Source of the DNA: Cellulosimicrobium terreum
GTDB lineage: Bacteria > Actinomycetota > Actinomycetes > Actinomycetales > Cellulomonadaceae
Direction of reading: 5' to 3'
DNA: 64,000 nt
NCBI GenBank assembly: GCA_014803435.1
Contig: JACYFD010000005.1
Location: 372,001 to 436,000, forward strand
In this document: piece by piece, positions 1 to 9,772 of the stretch
Numbering within the stretch: the first letter of the stretch is position 1
Layout: each line of letters begins with the position of its first letter
Made by a program: the position numbers and the translations under genes
Notes under the pieces: generated by a model
Database searches by the model: none
What the model saw: only the letters and a program-made list of their open reading frames with translations
Told to the model about the DNA's origin: nothing

Positions 1-646
1 GCAGCCCGGCCGACCGGGTGAGCACCCGCTCGAGCTCGGCCGCGGAGTAGAAGTCGAGGTGGCCGGTGAAGCCGAAGCGGTCGCGCAGAGGCGCCGGCAG
101 CAGCCCCGCGCGGGTCGTCGCCCCGACCGCCGTGAACGGCGGCAGGCTGAGCGGGATCGCGCTCGCCCCTGCTCCCTTGCCGACGACGACGTCGACGCGG
201 AAGTCCTCCATCGCCATGTAGAGCAGCTCCTCGGCCGGTCTCGCCAGGCGGTGGATCTCGTCGATGAACAGGACCTCGCCCTCCTCGAGCGAGGAGAGGA
301 CGGCCGCGAGGTCGCCGGCGTGCTGGATGGCCGGGCCCGACGTGACGCGCAGCGACGCCCCGAGCTCGGCCGCGATGATCATCGCGAGGGTCGTCTTGCC
401 CAGGCCGGGAGGTCCCGACAGGAGCACGTGCTCCGGAGCGTTCCCGCGGGCGAGCGCGGCCTGCAGGACGAGCGACAGCTGGTCGCGCACGACCTGCTGC
501 CCGACGAACTCCTCCAGGCGCCGCGGTCGCAGCGCCGCCTCGGCCGCGCGTTCCAGGTCGTCCGCGCCCGCGGCGACGATGCGCTCGGAGACGAACTCGT
601 CGTCCTGCCCTCCGACGTCGAGGCCCACCCTGTCGAAGTCCACCAC
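1..646 (-). CDS. ruvB: Holliday junction branch migration ATPase RuvB (3' part outside window)
   Basis: AAA+ motor that drives branch migration of Holliday junctions together with RuvA before RuvC cleavage. The first 215 or so residues are present; the C-terminus runs off the left edge. Visible are Walker A (GPPGLGKTT), Walker B (LFIDEIHR) and the sensor-1 motif GATTR, all in family order. The start is GTG at 646 (a second in-frame GTG at 643 is equally possible); it begins 3 bases after the ruvA stop, so the two are translated as one unit. Family assignment is secure. Confidence 0.95.
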   Translation of the reverse strand, partial: MVDFDRVGLDVGGQDDEFVSERIVAAGADDLERAAEAALRPRRLEEFVGQQVVRDQLSLVLQAALARGNAPEHVLLSGPPGLGKTTLAMIIAAELGASLRVTSGPAIQHAGDLAAVLSSLEEGEVLFIDEIHRLARPAEELLYMAMEDFRVDVVVGKGAGASAIPLSLPPFTAVGATTRAGLLPAPLRDRFGFTGHLDFYSAAELERVLTRSAGL

Positions 647-649
647 GCG

Positions 650-1282
650 TCAGCTCCTGGGTCCGCCGAGGACGCGGAGCGCGGCGCGCAGCGCACCCGC
701 GATCTCGTTCGCCTCCACCGAGGCGACCCCCGCCTCGGCGAGGACCGTCGCGACGGCGTCCTGCGCCGCCTTGAGGTTCCACCCGAGACCGACGAGCGCC
801 TCGACCACCTGGTCGCGGCGGTCCTCGGCCGCGGGGTGCGGCGCGCCGACGGCGTCGACGGACCCGGCCTCGGGCCCGGTCGGCGCGCCGAGCCTGTCGC
901 CGAGCTCGAGCGCGATCCGCTGCGCGCCCTTGCGGCCGATGCCGGGCACCCGCATCAGCGCGGCGATGTCCTCCCCGGCGACGGCACGTCGCAGCGCGTC
1001 GGGGGTGTGCACCGCGAGCATCGCGAGCGCGAGCCGCGGACCGACCCCGCTGACGGACTGGACCTTCTCGAACACCGCGCGCTCGTCGTCGTCGACGAAC
1101 CCGTAGAGGGTGAACGCGTCGTCGCGCACGACGAGGGCCGTCGCGACCCGCGCGGACTCCCCTGCGCGCAGGGTGGAGAGGGTGGCCGGGGTGGCGTGCA
1201 CCAGGTACCCGACACCCCCGACCTCGAGGACGGCCCGGTCGAGCTGGACGCTCGCCACCGTCCCGCTCAGCGAAGCGATCAC
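650..1282 (-). CDS. ruvA: Holliday junction DNA helicase subunit RuvA
   Basis: Tetrameric Holliday-junction binding protein that loads the RuvB rings. 210 residues, normal length. The N-terminal OB fold starts MIASLSGTV; two helix-hairpin-helix motifs follow (VSGVGPRLAL, and VPGIGRKGAQRIALEL around residue 113); an alanine-rich linker leads to the C-terminal RuvB-contacting domain (ALVGLGWNLKAAQDAV). It sits between ruvC and ruvB, the usual ruvCAB order. Confidence 0.97.
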   Translation of the reverse strand: MIASLSGTVASVQLDRAVLEVGGVGYLVHATPATLSTLRAGESARVATALVVRDDAFTLYGFVDDDERAVFEKVQSVSGVGPRLALAMLAVHTPDALRRAVAGEDIAALMRVPGIGRKGAQRIALELGDRLGAPTGPEAGSVDAVGAPHPAAEDRRDQVVEALVGLGWNLKAAQDAVATVLAEAGVASVEANEIAGALRAALRVLGGPRS

Positions 1283-1368
1283 GCGGCGGTCTCCGATCGT
1301 CAGGTGCGAGAAGGTCGGGTACGAACAGGTGTACGACGGATCACTCTAGCGCCGGGGGCGGACACGCC

Positions 1369-1935
1369 CTACGCGCGACGACGGCGCGCCGTGGCCTCCG
1401 CCGCGGCCCAGGTGCGCTGCGCGGACGTGAGCTGCTCGTGCCGCTCACCGCCCTGGAGCGCGCCCGAGGGGCGCCAGAGGTGGCAGATCGCGAGCGCGAG
1501 CGCGTCGGCGGCGTCGGCGGGCCGGGGCAGCTCGGCCAGGCCGAGGATCGAGGCGACCATGCGCTGCACCTGCTCCTTGCCCGCCCGGCCGCTGCCCGTC
1601 ACCGCGGCCTTGACCTCGGACGGCGTGTGCAGCGCGACCGGGACGCCGCGGCGCGCCGCGGCGACCATCGCGAGCCCGGCGACCTGCGCCGTGCCCATGA
1701 CCGTCCCCACGTTGTGCTGGGCGAAGACGCGCTCGACGGCGACGACGTCGGGCACCTGCTCGTCGAGCCACGCGTCGAGCCGCTGCGAGATGCGCAGGAG
1801 CCGCAGGTCGACGCTGAGCTCAGGGTCCGACCGCAGCACCCCGACGGCGACCATCTGCGCCTTGCGGCCAGGCAGCGAGTCGACCACGCCGACGCCGCAC
1901 CGGGTCAGGCCAGGGTCCACTCCGAGCACGCGCAC
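1369..1935 (-). CDS. ruvC: Crossover junction endodeoxyribonuclease RuvC
   Basis: Resolvase that nicks Holliday junctions symmetrically. 188 residues from a GTG start at 1935; the reading frame stays open far upstream, but the RNase-H-like core begins exactly here ([14 protein letters not shown], with the first catalytic Asp in VDPG) and a GGGAGGG ribosome-binding sequence lies just upstream. Further catalytic acids are in VAVERVFAQ and in the C-terminal [12 protein letters not shown]. First gene of the ruvCAB run, 53 bp downstream of yebC. Confidence 0.95.
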   Translation of the reverse strand: MRVLGVDPGLTRCGVGVVDSLPGRKAQMVAVGVLRSDPELSVDLRLLRISQRLDAWLDEQVPDVVAVERVFAQHNVGTVMGTAQVAGLAMVAAARRGVPVALHTPSEVKAAVTGSGRAGKEQVQRMVASILGLAELPRPADAADALALAICHLWRPSGALQGGERHEQLTSAQRTWAAAEATARRRRA

Positions 1936-1988
1936 GCCGCTACCCTCCCACGCCCCGGCGACAGGACTCCGTGCGACGCGCGACGAGG

Positions 1989-2750
1989 CTAGTCGTCGTT
2001 CTCGAGCTCCGCCATGACCTCGTCGGACGCGTCGAAGTTCGCGTACACGTTCTGCACGTCGTCGCTGTCCTCGAGCGCGTCGATGAGCCGCAGGATCTTG
2101 CGGGCGCCGTCGGCGTCGACCTCGACCTGCATGGAGGGGTGCCAGATCGAGTCGGCGGAGTCGTACTCGATCCCCGCCTCCTGGATCGCGGTGCGCACGG
2201 CGACGAGGTCGGTGGCCTCGCTCAGCACCTCGATGACCTCGCCCTGGTCGGTGACGTCCTCCGCGCCGGCCTCGAGCGCGGCGAGCATGACGTCGTCCTC
2301 GCCGACGCCGTCGGCCTTGGGCACGACGACGAGCCCCTTGCGCGAGAACAGGTAGGACACGGAACCGGGGTCGGCGAGGTTCCCGCCGTTGCGCGAGAAC
2401 GCGGTGCGCACCTCTGCCGCGGCGCGGTTCTTGTTGTCGGTGAGGCACTCCACGAGCACGGCGATGCCGTTGGGGCCGTAGCCCTCGTACATGATCGTCA
2501 GGTAGTCGACGGCGTCCGCGCCCTCGCCGGAGCCACGCTTGAGCGCCCGCTCGATGTTGTCGTTGGGGACCGACGACTTCTTGGCCTTCTGGACGGCGTC
2601 GAAGAGCGTCGGGTTCCCCGCGAGGTCACCGCCGCCGGTGCGCGCGGCGACCTCGATGTTCTTGATCAGCTTCGCGAAGAGCTTGCCGCGCTTGGCATCG
2701 ATCGCAGCCTTCTTGTGCTTGGTCGTTGCCCACTTGGAGTGCCCTGACAT
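1989..2750 (-). CDS. yebC: YebC/PmpR family protein
   Basis: 253-residue member of the YebC/PmpR (TACO1) family, described in other bacteria as a transcriptional regulator and more recently as a translation factor helping ribosomes through difficult peptides. The diagnostic N-terminus [20 protein letters not shown] is intact, followed by the central [15 protein letters not shown] and the acidic C-terminus. It lies between pdxT and ruvC, 6 bp after the pdxT stop, an arrangement conserved in Actinobacteria. Confidence 0.95.
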   Translation of the reverse strand: MSGHSKWATTKHKKAAIDAKRGKLFAKLIKNIEVAARTGGGDLAGNPTLFDAVQKAKKSSVPNDNIERALKRGSGEGADAVDYLTIMYEGYGPNGIAVLVECLTDNKNRAAAEVRTAFSRNGGNLADPGSVSYLFSRKGLVVVPKADGVGEDDVMLAALEAGAEDVTDQGEVIEVLSEATDLVAVRTAIQEAGIEYDSADSIWHPSMQVEVDADGARKILRLIDALEDSDDVQNVYANFDASDEVMAELENDD

Positions 2751-2756
2751 GCGTAC

Positions 2757-3368
2757 TTACCCCTTCGCGATCTTGACGAACAGCTCGTGCACGCGTGTGT
2801 CCCCGGAGATCTCCGGGTGGAACGACGTGGCGAGCAGCGATCCCTGCTGGACTGCGACGATCCTACCGGCGGCAGAGGCCGGCAACCCCGGGGAGCTCGC
2901 GTCCGGGATGCGCGCGAGGACGCGCACCCGCGGTCCGGCCTCCTCGACCCACGGTGCACGGATGAAGACCGCGTGCACGTCGCCCACGTCCTCGAACGGG
3001 AGATCGGACTCGAACGAGTCGACCTGCCGGCCGAACGCGTTGCGCCGCACGGTCACGTCGAGCCCGCCGAGGGTGCGCTGGTCGCTCGTGCCGTCGAGGA
3101 TGCGGTCGGCCAGCAGGATCATGCCCGCGCACGACCCGTAGACGGGCAGCCCGTCCCGGATGCGCGTCCGCAGGGGCTCGTCGAGCTCGAAGATCCGCAG
3201 GAGCTTGTCGATGGTCGTCGACTCGCCGCCCGGCAGCACGAGTCCGTCGACCTGAGCGAGCTCCTCGGGGCGTCGGACACCGACCGTGCGAGCCCCGGCG
3301 GACTCGAGCGCGGCGCGGTGCTCGCGCACGTCTCCCTGCAGGGCCAGTACCCCGATCGTGGTCGTCAC
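2757..3368 (-). CDS. pdxT: Pyridoxal 5'-phosphate synthase glutaminase subunit PdxT
   Basis: Class-I glutaminase that hydrolyses glutamine and passes ammonia to PdxS for de novo PLP synthesis. 203 residues from GTG at 3368, chosen because [17 protein letters not shown] is the family's N-terminus; the frame is open for another 105 codons upstream but those are low-complexity and overlap an oppositely oriented gene. Catalytic triad: Cys80 in YGSCAGM, His184 and Glu186 in [15 protein letters not shown] is the oxyanion region. Its partner pdxS is 1.2 kb away rather than adjacent. Confidence 0.95.
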   Translation of the reverse strand: MTTTIGVLALQGDVREHRAALESAGARTVGVRRPEELAQVDGLVLPGGESTTIDKLLRIFELDEPLRTRIRDGLPVYGSCAGMILLADRILDGTSDQRTLGGLDVTVRRNAFGRQVDSFESDLPFEDVGDVHAVFIRAPWVEEAGPRVRVLARIPDASSPGLPASAAGRIVAVQQGSLLATSFHPEISGDTRVHELFVKIAKG

Positions 3369-3942
3369 GAGGGGTGATGATACGTGGGCCGATAGGGTCG
3401 TCGCGCTGGTCGCGGGGGTGCTGGGCGTGACGACGTTCCTGCGTGCGCTCCCCACGGGTGTGGTGGACACCGCGGGTCGTCCCGGGTCCGCTGCCCTCGG
3501 CTCGGGCGAGGTGCCGGGCGCGGCGGACGTCACGGTCACGTCCGGCGAGCCGTACTCCGTGTGGGCGGTCACCGTAGGCGGAGACGAGCCGTTCGACGTC
3601 GACGACGTCACGGTCGCGTGCGACGGCGGCACCGGGCCGACGGTGTCGTTCCCGGCGGTCTCGGGCAGCTCGGGCGCGGGCACCTACACCGCCCGGACGG
3701 TCGCGCAGCTCATCGCGCCGGCGGACGGGACGTGCACGGTCGCCGTCGCGGCCGGCCCCGGCAGCAGCGCGGGCCCGGGCGGGTCCACGTTCGTCGTGAC
3801 GGAGGGGTGGCGCTTCGGCGAGCTCGTCGCGACCGTCGGCGGGACGATCCTGCTGTGGTTCGTCGCGATCGGCGGCGGCGTCGTCGGGCTGGGCCTCCTG
3901 GTCGGCGGCATCGTGTGGCGGTACGTGTCCCGACGCGTCTGA
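3358..3942 (+). CDS. Hypothetical membrane-anchored protein
   Basis: I do not recognise a family. About 194 residues with a hydrophobic N-terminal segment ([18 protein letters not shown]), a Gly/Ser/Thr-rich extracytoplasmic-type central region containing two cysteines (VACDGG and GTCTVAV) that could form a disulfide, and a strong C-terminal membrane segment (around [20 protein letters not shown]) ending in positive residues RRV. It is transcribed opposite to its neighbours. The start is uncertain: GTG at 3358 keeps the N-terminal hydrophobic segment but overlaps the divergent pdxT start; GTG at 3418 is an alternative. Confidence 0.6.
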   Translation: MVVTRGDDTWADRVVALVAGVLGVTTFLRALPTGVVDTAGRPGSAALGSGEVPGAADVTVTSGEPYSVWAVTVGGDEPFDVDDVTVACDGGTGPTVSFPAVSGSSGAGTYTARTVAQLIAPADGTCTVAVAAGPGSSAGPGGSTFVVTEGWRFGELVATVGGTILLWFVAIGGGVVGLGLLVGGIVWRYVSRRV

Positions 3943-3982
3943 CGGTCCCTACGGGTCGGACTCGTGCACCTGCTCCCGCGCG

Positions 3983-4543
3983 TCAGTGCTCGCGCGCGAG
4001 ACCCAGGTGGCGGATCACGCCGTCCCACCCGGTGAGCAGCGGCTCGACGAGGTCCACGAGGCCGGCCGGGAAGACCTCGATCTCGACCTGACGCAGCTCC
4101 GCCAGGGACCACCAGCGGAGCTCGTCGACGACGTCGAGCTCGATGTCGGTCCAGCCGTCCCTGCTCAGGGCGTCACCCTCGGCCACGTCACCGTCGAGCC
4201 GCGCGAGGTAGAACACCTCGTCCTGGCGGCAGTGCCAGCGGTAGAAGTCGAAGATCGCGCTGCGCGTCCAGACCGGTCCCGCGAGCGCGCTCGGGTCGAG
4301 CACCAGGCCCGTCTCCTCCTGCACCTCGCGCACCGCGGCGGCGAGCTCGTCCTCGCCCTCGTCGACGCCACCCCCGACGGTGAACCACCACGACCGCTCG
4401 GGCTGGTCGACGTCGTGCCCACGGACGAGCAACAACCGGTCGGCGGCGTCCACCAGCAGGACCCGGGCGGCGCGGCGGAAGTACAGCCCGTCGTCCCCGA
4501 GCACCCATTCGGGGCTCGGGGACGACGGCGTACCGGAGGTCAC
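3983..4543 (-). CDS. Nudix hydrolase
   Basis: Hydrolyses a nucleoside diphosphate-X compound; the actual substrate cannot be told from sequence. 186 residues. The Nudix box is complete: GGVDEGE, seven residues, then REVQEETGL, giving G-x5-E-x7-REUxEExGU with all metal-binding glutamates. GTG start at 4543; its GTGA overlaps the TGA stop of pdxS by 4 bp, so it is translationally coupled to PLP synthase. A role in clearing a damaged or phosphorylated metabolite of that pathway is possible but is only inferred from position. Confidence 0.9.
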   Translation of the reverse strand: MTSGTPSSPSPEWVLGDDGLYFRRAARVLLVDAADRLLLVRGHDVDQPERSWWFTVGGGVDEGEDELAAAVREVQEETGLVLDPSALAGPVWTRSAIFDFYRWHCRQDEVFYLARLDGDVAEGDALSRDGWTDIELDVVDELRWWSLAELRQVEIEVFPAGLVDLVEPLLTGWDGVIRHLGLAREH

Positions 4544-5493
4544 CAGCCGCGCTCGGCCAGGCGGTGCGGCTGCGGGATCTCGTCGACGTTGATGCCGACC
4601 ATGGCCTCGCCGAGGCCGCGCGAGACCGTGGCGATCACGTCCGGGTCGTCGTAGAACGTGGTCGCCTTGACGATCGCCGCCGCACGCTGCGCCGGGTTGC
4701 CCGACTTGAAGATGCCCGAGCCGACGAACACGCCCTCCGCGCCGAGCTGCATCATCATCGCCGCGTCGGCGGGCGTCGCGATGCCGCCCGCGGTGAACAC
4801 GACGACGGGCAGCTTGCCGGTCGCAGCGACCTCCTTGACGAGCTCGTACGGCGCCTGCAGCTCCTTGGCGGCGACGAACAGCTCGTCCTCGGGCAGCGAC
4901 GTGAGGCGACGGATCTCGGCGCGGATGGTGCGCATGTGCGTCGTCGCGTTGGAGACGTCGCCCGTGCCCGCCTCACCCTTGGAGCGGATCATGGCCGCAC
5001 CCTCGGTGATGCGACGCAGCGCCTCGCCGAGGTTGGTCGCCCCGCACACGAAGGGCACGGTGAACTGCCACTTGTCGATGTGGTTCGCGTAGTCGGCCGG
5101 CGTGAGGACCTCCGACTCGTCGACGTAGTCGACGCCGAGGGACTGGAGCACCTGCGCCTCGACGAAGTGGCCGATGCGGGCCTTGGCCATGACGGGGATC
5201 GACACCGCCGCGATGATGCCGTCGATCATGTCGGGGTCCGACATGCGGGAGACGCCGCCCTGCGCGCGGATGTCGGCGGGGACCCGCTCGAGCGCCATGA
5301 CCGCGACGGCACCGGCGTCCTCGGCGATCTTCGCCTGGTCGGGCGTGACGACGTCCATGATGACGCCGCCCTTGAGCATCTCTGCCATGCCGCGCTTCAC
5401 CGTCGCGGTGCCGACGGAGCCGGCCCCTGCGGCGGCGGTCGAGGCGCCCGGGGCGCTCGCGGTAGGAACGTTCGGGTCGGACACGTTGGTCAC
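4540..5493 (-). CDS. pdxS: Pyridoxal 5'-phosphate synthase subunit PdxS
   Basis: TIM-barrel synthase that makes PLP from ribose 5-phosphate, glyceraldehyde 3-phosphate and ammonia delivered by PdxT. 317 residues from GTG at 5493 (N-terminus [10 protein letters not shown], an Ala/Gly-rich leader before the conserved [19 protein letters not shown]). Characteristic motifs: [47 protein letters not shown], and the phosphate-binding [10 protein letters not shown] and [11 protein letters not shown]. In many actinobacteria pdxS and pdxT are adjacent; here a Nudix gene and a reverse-strand membrane gene separate them. Confidence 0.97.
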   Translation of the reverse strand: MTNVSDPNVPTASAPGASTAAAGAGSVGTATVKRGMAEMLKGGVIMDVVTPDQAKIAEDAGAVAVMALERVPADIRAQGGVSRMSDPDMIDGIIAAVSIPVMAKARIGHFVEAQVLQSLGVDYVDESEVLTPADYANHIDKWQFTVPFVCGATNLGEALRRITEGAAMIRSKGEAGTGDVSNATTHMRTIRAEIRRLTSLPEDELFVAAKELQAPYELVKEVAATGKLPVVVFTAGGIATPADAAMMMQLGAEGVFVGSGIFKSGNPAQRAAAIVKATTFYDDPDVIATVSRGLGEAMVGINVDEIPQPHRLAERGW

Positions 5494-5633
5494 CGGTATC
5501 TCACACTCTCGGTTCGAGGGAACGTACGGCCGAGGCGGTCGCGCGGTCGTACGCCGCACCGCCGCACGGTTGCGGGCACATGCTCGCACACAGCCACGAT
5601 CTTACGGCCGGGCGTCCGCAGCCGGTCCCGACC

Positions 5634-6290
5634 TCAGGAGCCTCCGGTCGCGAGCTCGGCCGGTCGGCCCAGCCCGGGGGGCCACGAGTCGTCGAGCTCG
5701 ACGGTCGCCGGCATGGGCGCGTGGCCGGCGAGGTGGAGCAACCGCACCCACCACTTGTGCCGGACGCGCTGCGCCTGCGCGACGGCCTCGTTGTGGAAGC
5801 GCCGCGCGAGCTGGGCGCGGTACCACGCCGCGGCGAGGTTGCCGAGCAGCTCGTCCCCCGACGGTGCGCCACGCAGCTCCAGCACGTCCTCGGGGTCCTC
5901 GAACGCCGAGCGCAGCGTCGCCGAGAGGTCGGACTCGGCGAGCGCTCGCGACGGGGCCATGCCTCCGAGCAGGAGCCGCGGTGGACGCCCCTCCCCGTCC
6001 ACCGGCTCCAGCCCGGGCACGCCGAGCTCGAGGCGACGGGAGTCGACCTCGTCGTCGAGCACCGCGTGCGCGGCCTCGGCGAGCAGCACGGAGCTCGCCG
6101 GGTCGAGCTCGCCCGACGCGGCGAGGTCGACGACCGCCGACGCGCGGCGCACCAGCTGGGCGTCCAGTGCGAGCCGTGACGCCATGACCTTGCGGTGGAG
6201 CCGGTCGAGCCGCGACGCGGAGACCCACAGGACCCAGCCGACGAGCAGCAGGACGGCGACGACGAGAACCGTCGTCTCGGACCACGTCAC
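5634..6290 (-). CDS. Conserved membrane protein downstream of PimA
   Basis: 218 residues: one N-terminal transmembrane segment (TTVLVVAVLLLVGWVLWVSA) followed by a cytoplasmic-type helical domain. The segment SRLDRLHRKVMASRLALDAQLVRRASAVVDL superficially resembles the LemA coiled-coil pattern, but I would not assign it. No enzyme motif seen. GTG start at 6290 overlaps the pimA stop by 4 bp (GTGA), placing it as last gene of the PIM operon. A role in membrane-lipid or envelope biology is inferred only from this coupling. Confidence 0.8.
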   Translation of the reverse strand: MTWSETTVLVVAVLLLVGWVLWVSASRLDRLHRKVMASRLALDAQLVRRASAVVDLAASGELDPASSVLLAEAAHAVLDDEVDSRRLELGVPGLEPVDGEGRPPRLLLGGMAPSRALAESDLSATLRSAFEDPEDVLELRGAPSGDELLGNLAAAWYRAQLARRFHNEAVAQAQRVRHKWWVRLLHLAGHAPMPATVELDDSWPPGLGRPAELATGGS

Positions 6291-7516
6291 GAGCGCGCCT
6301 CCGTCTCGTCGAGCAGGTCGGGCTCGACCCGTACACGCCCGAGGAGACGACCACCCCGCCGCGAACGCGGGTCCTCGTGGACCGGGATCACCGCTTCGGA
6401 CGCGGCAAGGACCGTCTCGTAGACGGCCAGGATCTCCGCGGTCACGGTCGACCAGTCGAACCGGCGGACGAACGCGCTGGCCCGTCCACGGTAGGTGTCG
6501 CGGCGCTCCGGGTCCCCGAGCACGTCGAGCACGGTCGCGGCCAGCGCCGCGCCGTCTCCGACGTCGAACAGCGCCCCCGCGGCACCGTCGTCGAGCACGC
6601 GACGGAAGGCGCCGAGGTCGCTCGCGACGACGCAGGCGCCCGCGCTCATCGCCTCGACGAGCACGATGCCGAAGCTCTCGCCTCCCGTCTGCGGCGCGAT
6701 GTACAGGTCGACGGAGGCGAGCAGGCTCGCCTTCTCCTCGTCGCTGATCCCGCCGAGGAACTCGACCGACGACGCGGACGCTCCGAGCGACGCGATCGCC
6801 TCGTCCCTTCCGGCGTCCCCACGGCCGGCGACGAGGAAGCGCGCGCCAGGCACGTGCGCGAGGATCCGCGGGATCGCGTCGGTCAGCACGGGCAGGCCCT
6901 TGCGGGGCTCGTCGAGCCGCCCGAGGAACGCGATGGTCGGTGCGTCGGACGTGCCCGTCCAGGCGGGGTCGGGCGTCGCGGTGGCGAACGTGTCGACGTA
7001 GACGCCGTTGGGGATCACGACGGCGTCGCCCCCGAGGTGGTCGACGAGCGTGCGCCGCGCGTCCTCCGACACCGCGATGCGCGCGTCGATCTTCTCCAGG
7101 CCCTGGCGCACGAGCGGGTAGGCCACCTGCAGCGCGCGCGAGCGGACGAGCGAGGTGTGGAACGTCCCGACGATGGGTCCCTGCGCGATCCACAGCGCGC
7201 TCATGGACAGCGACGGGTTGACGGGCTCGTGCAGGTGCAGGACGTCGAACCGGCCGGCGTCGAGCCAGCGCCGCACCCGACCGACCGACCGGGGACCGAA
7301 CGTCACGCGGGCGACGGACCCGTTGTAGCGCACCGGGATGGAGCCGCCCACGGGCGTCAGGTAGTCGGGCACCGGGGTGTCGTCGTCCGCCGGGGCGAGC
7401 ACCGAGACCTCGTGACCTTGCGCGATGAGCGCCTCCGCGAGGTCCCGCACGTGGAACTGCACGCCGCCCGGCGCGTCGAACGAGTAGGGGCAGACGATGC
7501 CGACGCGCAGGCTCAT
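6287..7516 (-). CDS. pimA: Phosphatidyl-myo-inositol mannosyltransferase PimA
   Basis: GT-B, GT4-family transferase adding the first mannose from GDP-mannose to phosphatidylinositol on the inner leaflet of the cytoplasmic membrane. 409 residues from ATG at 7516. MSLRVGIVCPYSFDAPGGVQ is the PimA N-terminus with the GGVQ lipid/nucleotide loop; HLHEPVNPS and GTFHTSLVRS line the acceptor site; the C-terminal domain carries FLGRLDEPRKGL and the EX7E-type region ESFGIVLVEAMSAG. Its ATGA start overlaps the stop of the upstream acyltransferase. Confidence 0.93.
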   Translation of the reverse strand: MSLRVGIVCPYSFDAPGGVQFHVRDLAEALIAQGHEVSVLAPADDDTPVPDYLTPVGGSIPVRYNGSVARVTFGPRSVGRVRRWLDAGRFDVLHLHEPVNPSLSMSALWIAQGPIVGTFHTSLVRSRALQVAYPLVRQGLEKIDARIAVSEDARRTLVDHLGGDAVVIPNGVYVDTFATATPDPAWTGTSDAPTIAFLGRLDEPRKGLPVLTDAIPRILAHVPGARFLVAGRGDAGRDEAIASLGASASSVEFLGGISDEEKASLLASVDLYIAPQTGGESFGIVLVEAMSAGACVVASDLGAFRRVLDDGAAGALFDVGDGAALAATVLDVLGDPERRDTYRGRASAFVRRFDWSTVTAEILAVYETVLAASEAVIPVHEDPRSRRGGRLLGRVRVEPDLLDETEARS

Positions 7517-8487
7517 GCGGTCCGCTCCAGGTCCGACTCGCCGGCGACGGCGCGCGTGCGGGCGTACCGCTCGGGGTCGAGGTCGTCGACGAACACCTTC
7601 TGCAGCATGTGCCAGTCCTCGGGACGCTCGCGGATCGCGATGCTCAGCGCGTCGACCCAGCCCTGGGTCGCGACAGCCACGCGCTGGGACCGCGGGACGT
7701 CGGCGGGGACCTCGACGCGGGGGAAGAAGCGGATGACCAGGCCCCACGGGCTGCCTGCCGCACGACGACGCGCACCGCGCAGCCGTTCGTAGTAGACGCC
7801 CGCGGGGACGAGCGGGGTGCCCGTGCTGACCGCCAGCGCGGCCGGACCGGCGGCGACGCGCGCCCGCTCCCCGAAGAGCTCGACCTCGATGCCTCGCGAG
7901 GTCAGGTCACGGTCCGCGAGGAGCGGGATGATCTTCCCGGGACGGCTCGCGCCCCGCACGAGGTCGCGGAACACGTCCCCGTCGCCGAGGGCGAGGATCT
8001 CGAGGCCGATCGAGTTCCGGAACGCGAGGAACTCCTGGAACAGCTCCTCGGGCTCCAGCCGTTCCGCGACCGTGAGCACCGGTGCAAGGTGCCGCGTGGC
8101 GTAGGCGCCGGCAAGGTCCCAGTTCCCCTGGTGGGACAGCGCGAGCACCGGGCTGCGGTCGCCGTCCAGGTGCTCGCGCAGGTTCTGCTCGCCGACGACC
8201 CGGACGCGGGCGGCCACCTGCTCCGGTGTCCAGGCCGGCAGCGTGAACGCCTCCCGGTAGTACCGCATGTACGACCGCAGGGCGGTGCGGGACAGCCGAC
8301 GCAGCTCCCGCGGAGCCAGTCCGGGCTGCACGCGCGCGAGGTTCTTCTCGAGCTGACGCACCCCGCCGCCGTGCAGCACCCAGGTGACGTCCGCGACGAC
8401 GGTGAACAGACCACGCAGCAGCGGGTCGGGGACCTTGCGCGCGTTGCGCCAGGCGAACGTGAAGGCCTTGCCGGTGTCGAGCCCCAT
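7513..8487 (-). CDS. Phosphatidylinositol mannoside acyltransferase (PatA-like)
   Basis: LPLAT/HtrB-superfamily acyltransferase, predicted to acylate the mannose of phosphatidylinositol mannosides (PatA, formerly called a lipid A lauroyl acyltransferase). 324 residues from ATG at 8487. The HX4D catalytic motif is SHQGNWD (His119, Asp124), and LLADRDLTSRGIEVELFGE fits the family's second block. The frame is open upstream but the preceding stretch belongs to pgsA in another frame. Position between pgsA and pimA with overlaps at the pimA end matches the mycobacterial PIM operon. Confidence 0.92.
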   Translation of the reverse strand: MGLDTGKAFTFAWRNARKVPDPLLRGLFTVVADVTWVLHGGGVRQLEKNLARVQPGLAPRELRRLSRTALRSYMRYYREAFTLPAWTPEQVAARVRVVGEQNLREHLDGDRSPVLALSHQGNWDLAGAYATRHLAPVLTVAERLEPEELFQEFLAFRNSIGLEILALGDGDVFRDLVRGASRPGKIIPLLADRDLTSRGIEVELFGERARVAAGPAALAVSTGTPLVPAGVYYERLRGARRRAAGSPWGLVIRFFPRVEVPADVPRSQRVAVATQGWVDALSIAIRERPEDWHMLQKVFVDDLDPERYARTRAVAGESDLERTA

Positions 8488-8489
8488 CC

Positions 8490-9152
8490 TCAGCGTGCAC
8501 CTTCCGTCTCGTCGGTCTGTCCGTGCGCGAGCGCGATCGACTGCGTGCGCACCGTCGCGACGCGCTGGACGATCGTGACGGCGCTCGCGAGCGCGAGCAG
8601 CCCGAGGACGACCACGAGCACGGCGACCGGGAGCCCCAGGCCCACCAGGCCGGCCGCGACGAGAGCGGCGACGAGCCGGTCCGCGCGCTCCGCGATGCCG
8701 ACCTGGGCGGTCATCCCGACGCTCTCGGCGCGGGCCCGCGCGTACGGCACGACGGCGCCCAGCGCGAGGCAGGCGAGGGCCACCCCGGTCCCCCAGGCCG
8801 CGAGGTCGGCGGTGAGCCGCGCGTCGTCGGCCCGCACGAACCACAGCGTGAGCCCGACGAAGATCGCGGCGTCCGCGAGGCGGTCGAGGGTCGAGTCGAG
8901 GAACGCGCCCCAGGGCCCGGACCGGCCGGCGCGGCGCGCCATGACGCCGTCGAGCACGTCGGAGAACGCGAACACCATGACGACCATGGTCCCGGCGAAC
9001 AGGTGGCCGGTCGGGAAGAGCCACAGGGCGCCGGCGACGACGCCGAGGGTCCCGACGACGGTCACGGCGTCCGGGCTCACGCCGAGACGCAGCAGGAGCG
9101 CGGCGAGGGGGGTGAACAGGCGCGTCGTGAGCGCGCGCAGCCGACCGAACAT
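8490..9152 (-). CDS. pgsA: CDP-alcohol phosphatidyltransferase, probable phosphatidylinositol phosphate synthase
   Basis: Integral membrane enzyme transferring the diacylglycerol-phosphate of CDP-DAG to inositol phosphate, giving the precursor of PIMs. 220 residues from ATG at 9152, several transmembrane helices. The signature D-x2-DG-x2-AR-x8-G-x3-D-x3-D is complete in DVLDGVMARR...GAFLDSTLD (Asp65, Asp68, Asp86, Asp90). Context (pimA and patA downstream, HIT gene upstream overlapping by one base in TGATG) argues for inositol phosphate rather than glycerol phosphate as acceptor. Confidence 0.92.
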   Translation of the reverse strand: MFGRLRALTTRLFTPLAALLLRLGVSPDAVTVVGTLGVVAGALWLFPTGHLFAGTMVVMVFAFSDVLDGVMARRAGRSGPWGAFLDSTLDRLADAAIFVGLTLWFVRADDARLTADLAAWGTGVALACLALGAVVPYARARAESVGMTAQVGIAERADRLVAALVAAGLVGLGLPVAVLVVVLGLLALASAVTIVQRVATVRTQSIALAHGQTDETEGAR

Positions 9153-9766
9153 CAGGCGTGGTCCTCCGGTCCAGGTCCCGGCTCCGGCCAGGCGGCGGCG
9201 AGCTTGGCGCGCGTGTCCGCGAGGAGCTCGGGCACCGCCTTGGTCTGCGCGACGATCGGGAGAAAGTTCGCGTCCCCCGCCCACCGCGGCACGACGTGCT
9301 GGTGCAGGTGCGCGGCGATGCCCGCACCGGCGACCGCGCCCTGGTTCATGCCCAGGTTGAAGCCGTCCGGTGCGGACACCGCGCGGACCACCCGCATCGC
9401 GGTCTGCGTGAGGTGCGCGACCTCGACCGTCTCCGCCTCGGTGAGGTCGGTGTAGTCCGAGACGTGGCGGTACGGCACGACCATGAGGTGCCCGGGGTTG
9501 TACGGGTACAGGTTGAGCACGACGTACGCGACCTCGCCGCGCGCGACGATCAGCCCGTCCTCGTCGGTCGTCGACGGGATGCGGCAGAAGGGACACTGTC
9601 CCGTCGTGTCGTCGGCGGGCTTGTCCTGCCCGCCGATGTACACCATCCGGTGCGGCGTCCAGAGCCGGTCCAGCCCGTCGTCGAAGCGCGGGTGGTCCCC
9701 CGGCGGCTCTACCGTCGGACCAGGTTCACCTGCCGTGCCGTCCCCCACGGTCGTGTCGTCCCCCAC
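9152..9766 (-). CDS. HIT-domain nucleotide phosphorylase/hydrolase (Ap4A phosphorylase-like)
   Basis: 204 residues. The histidine-triad motif is HLHQHVVPRW (His153, His155, His157) and an upstream CPFC pair (residues 58-61) suggests a zinc site. The mycobacterial homologue at this locus (Rv2613c) acts as a diadenosine tetraphosphate phosphorylase, so that activity is the best guess. The first 35 residues are a Gly/Thr/Pro-rich extension that may be untranslated or disordered. It lies between thrS and pgsA. Confidence 0.88.
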   Translation of the reverse strand: MGDDTTVGDGTAGEPGPTVEPPGDHPRFDDGLDRLWTPHRMVYIGGQDKPADDTTGQCPFCRIPSTTDEDGLIVARGEVAYVVLNLYPYNPGHLMVVPYRHVSDYTDLTEAETVEVAHLTQTAMRVVRAVSAPDGFNLGMNQGAVAGAGIAAHLHQHVVPRWAGDANFLPIVAQTKAVPELLADTRAKLAAAWPEPGPGPEDHA

Positions 9767-9772
9767 GCGGCG

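Noticed and set aside
4564-6747. 727-residue plus-strand open frame
   Set aside because: It lies antisense to pdxS, a membrane protein gene and pimA, all with clear family motifs. The translation is Arg/Gly/Asp repeats typical of GC-rich shadow frames.
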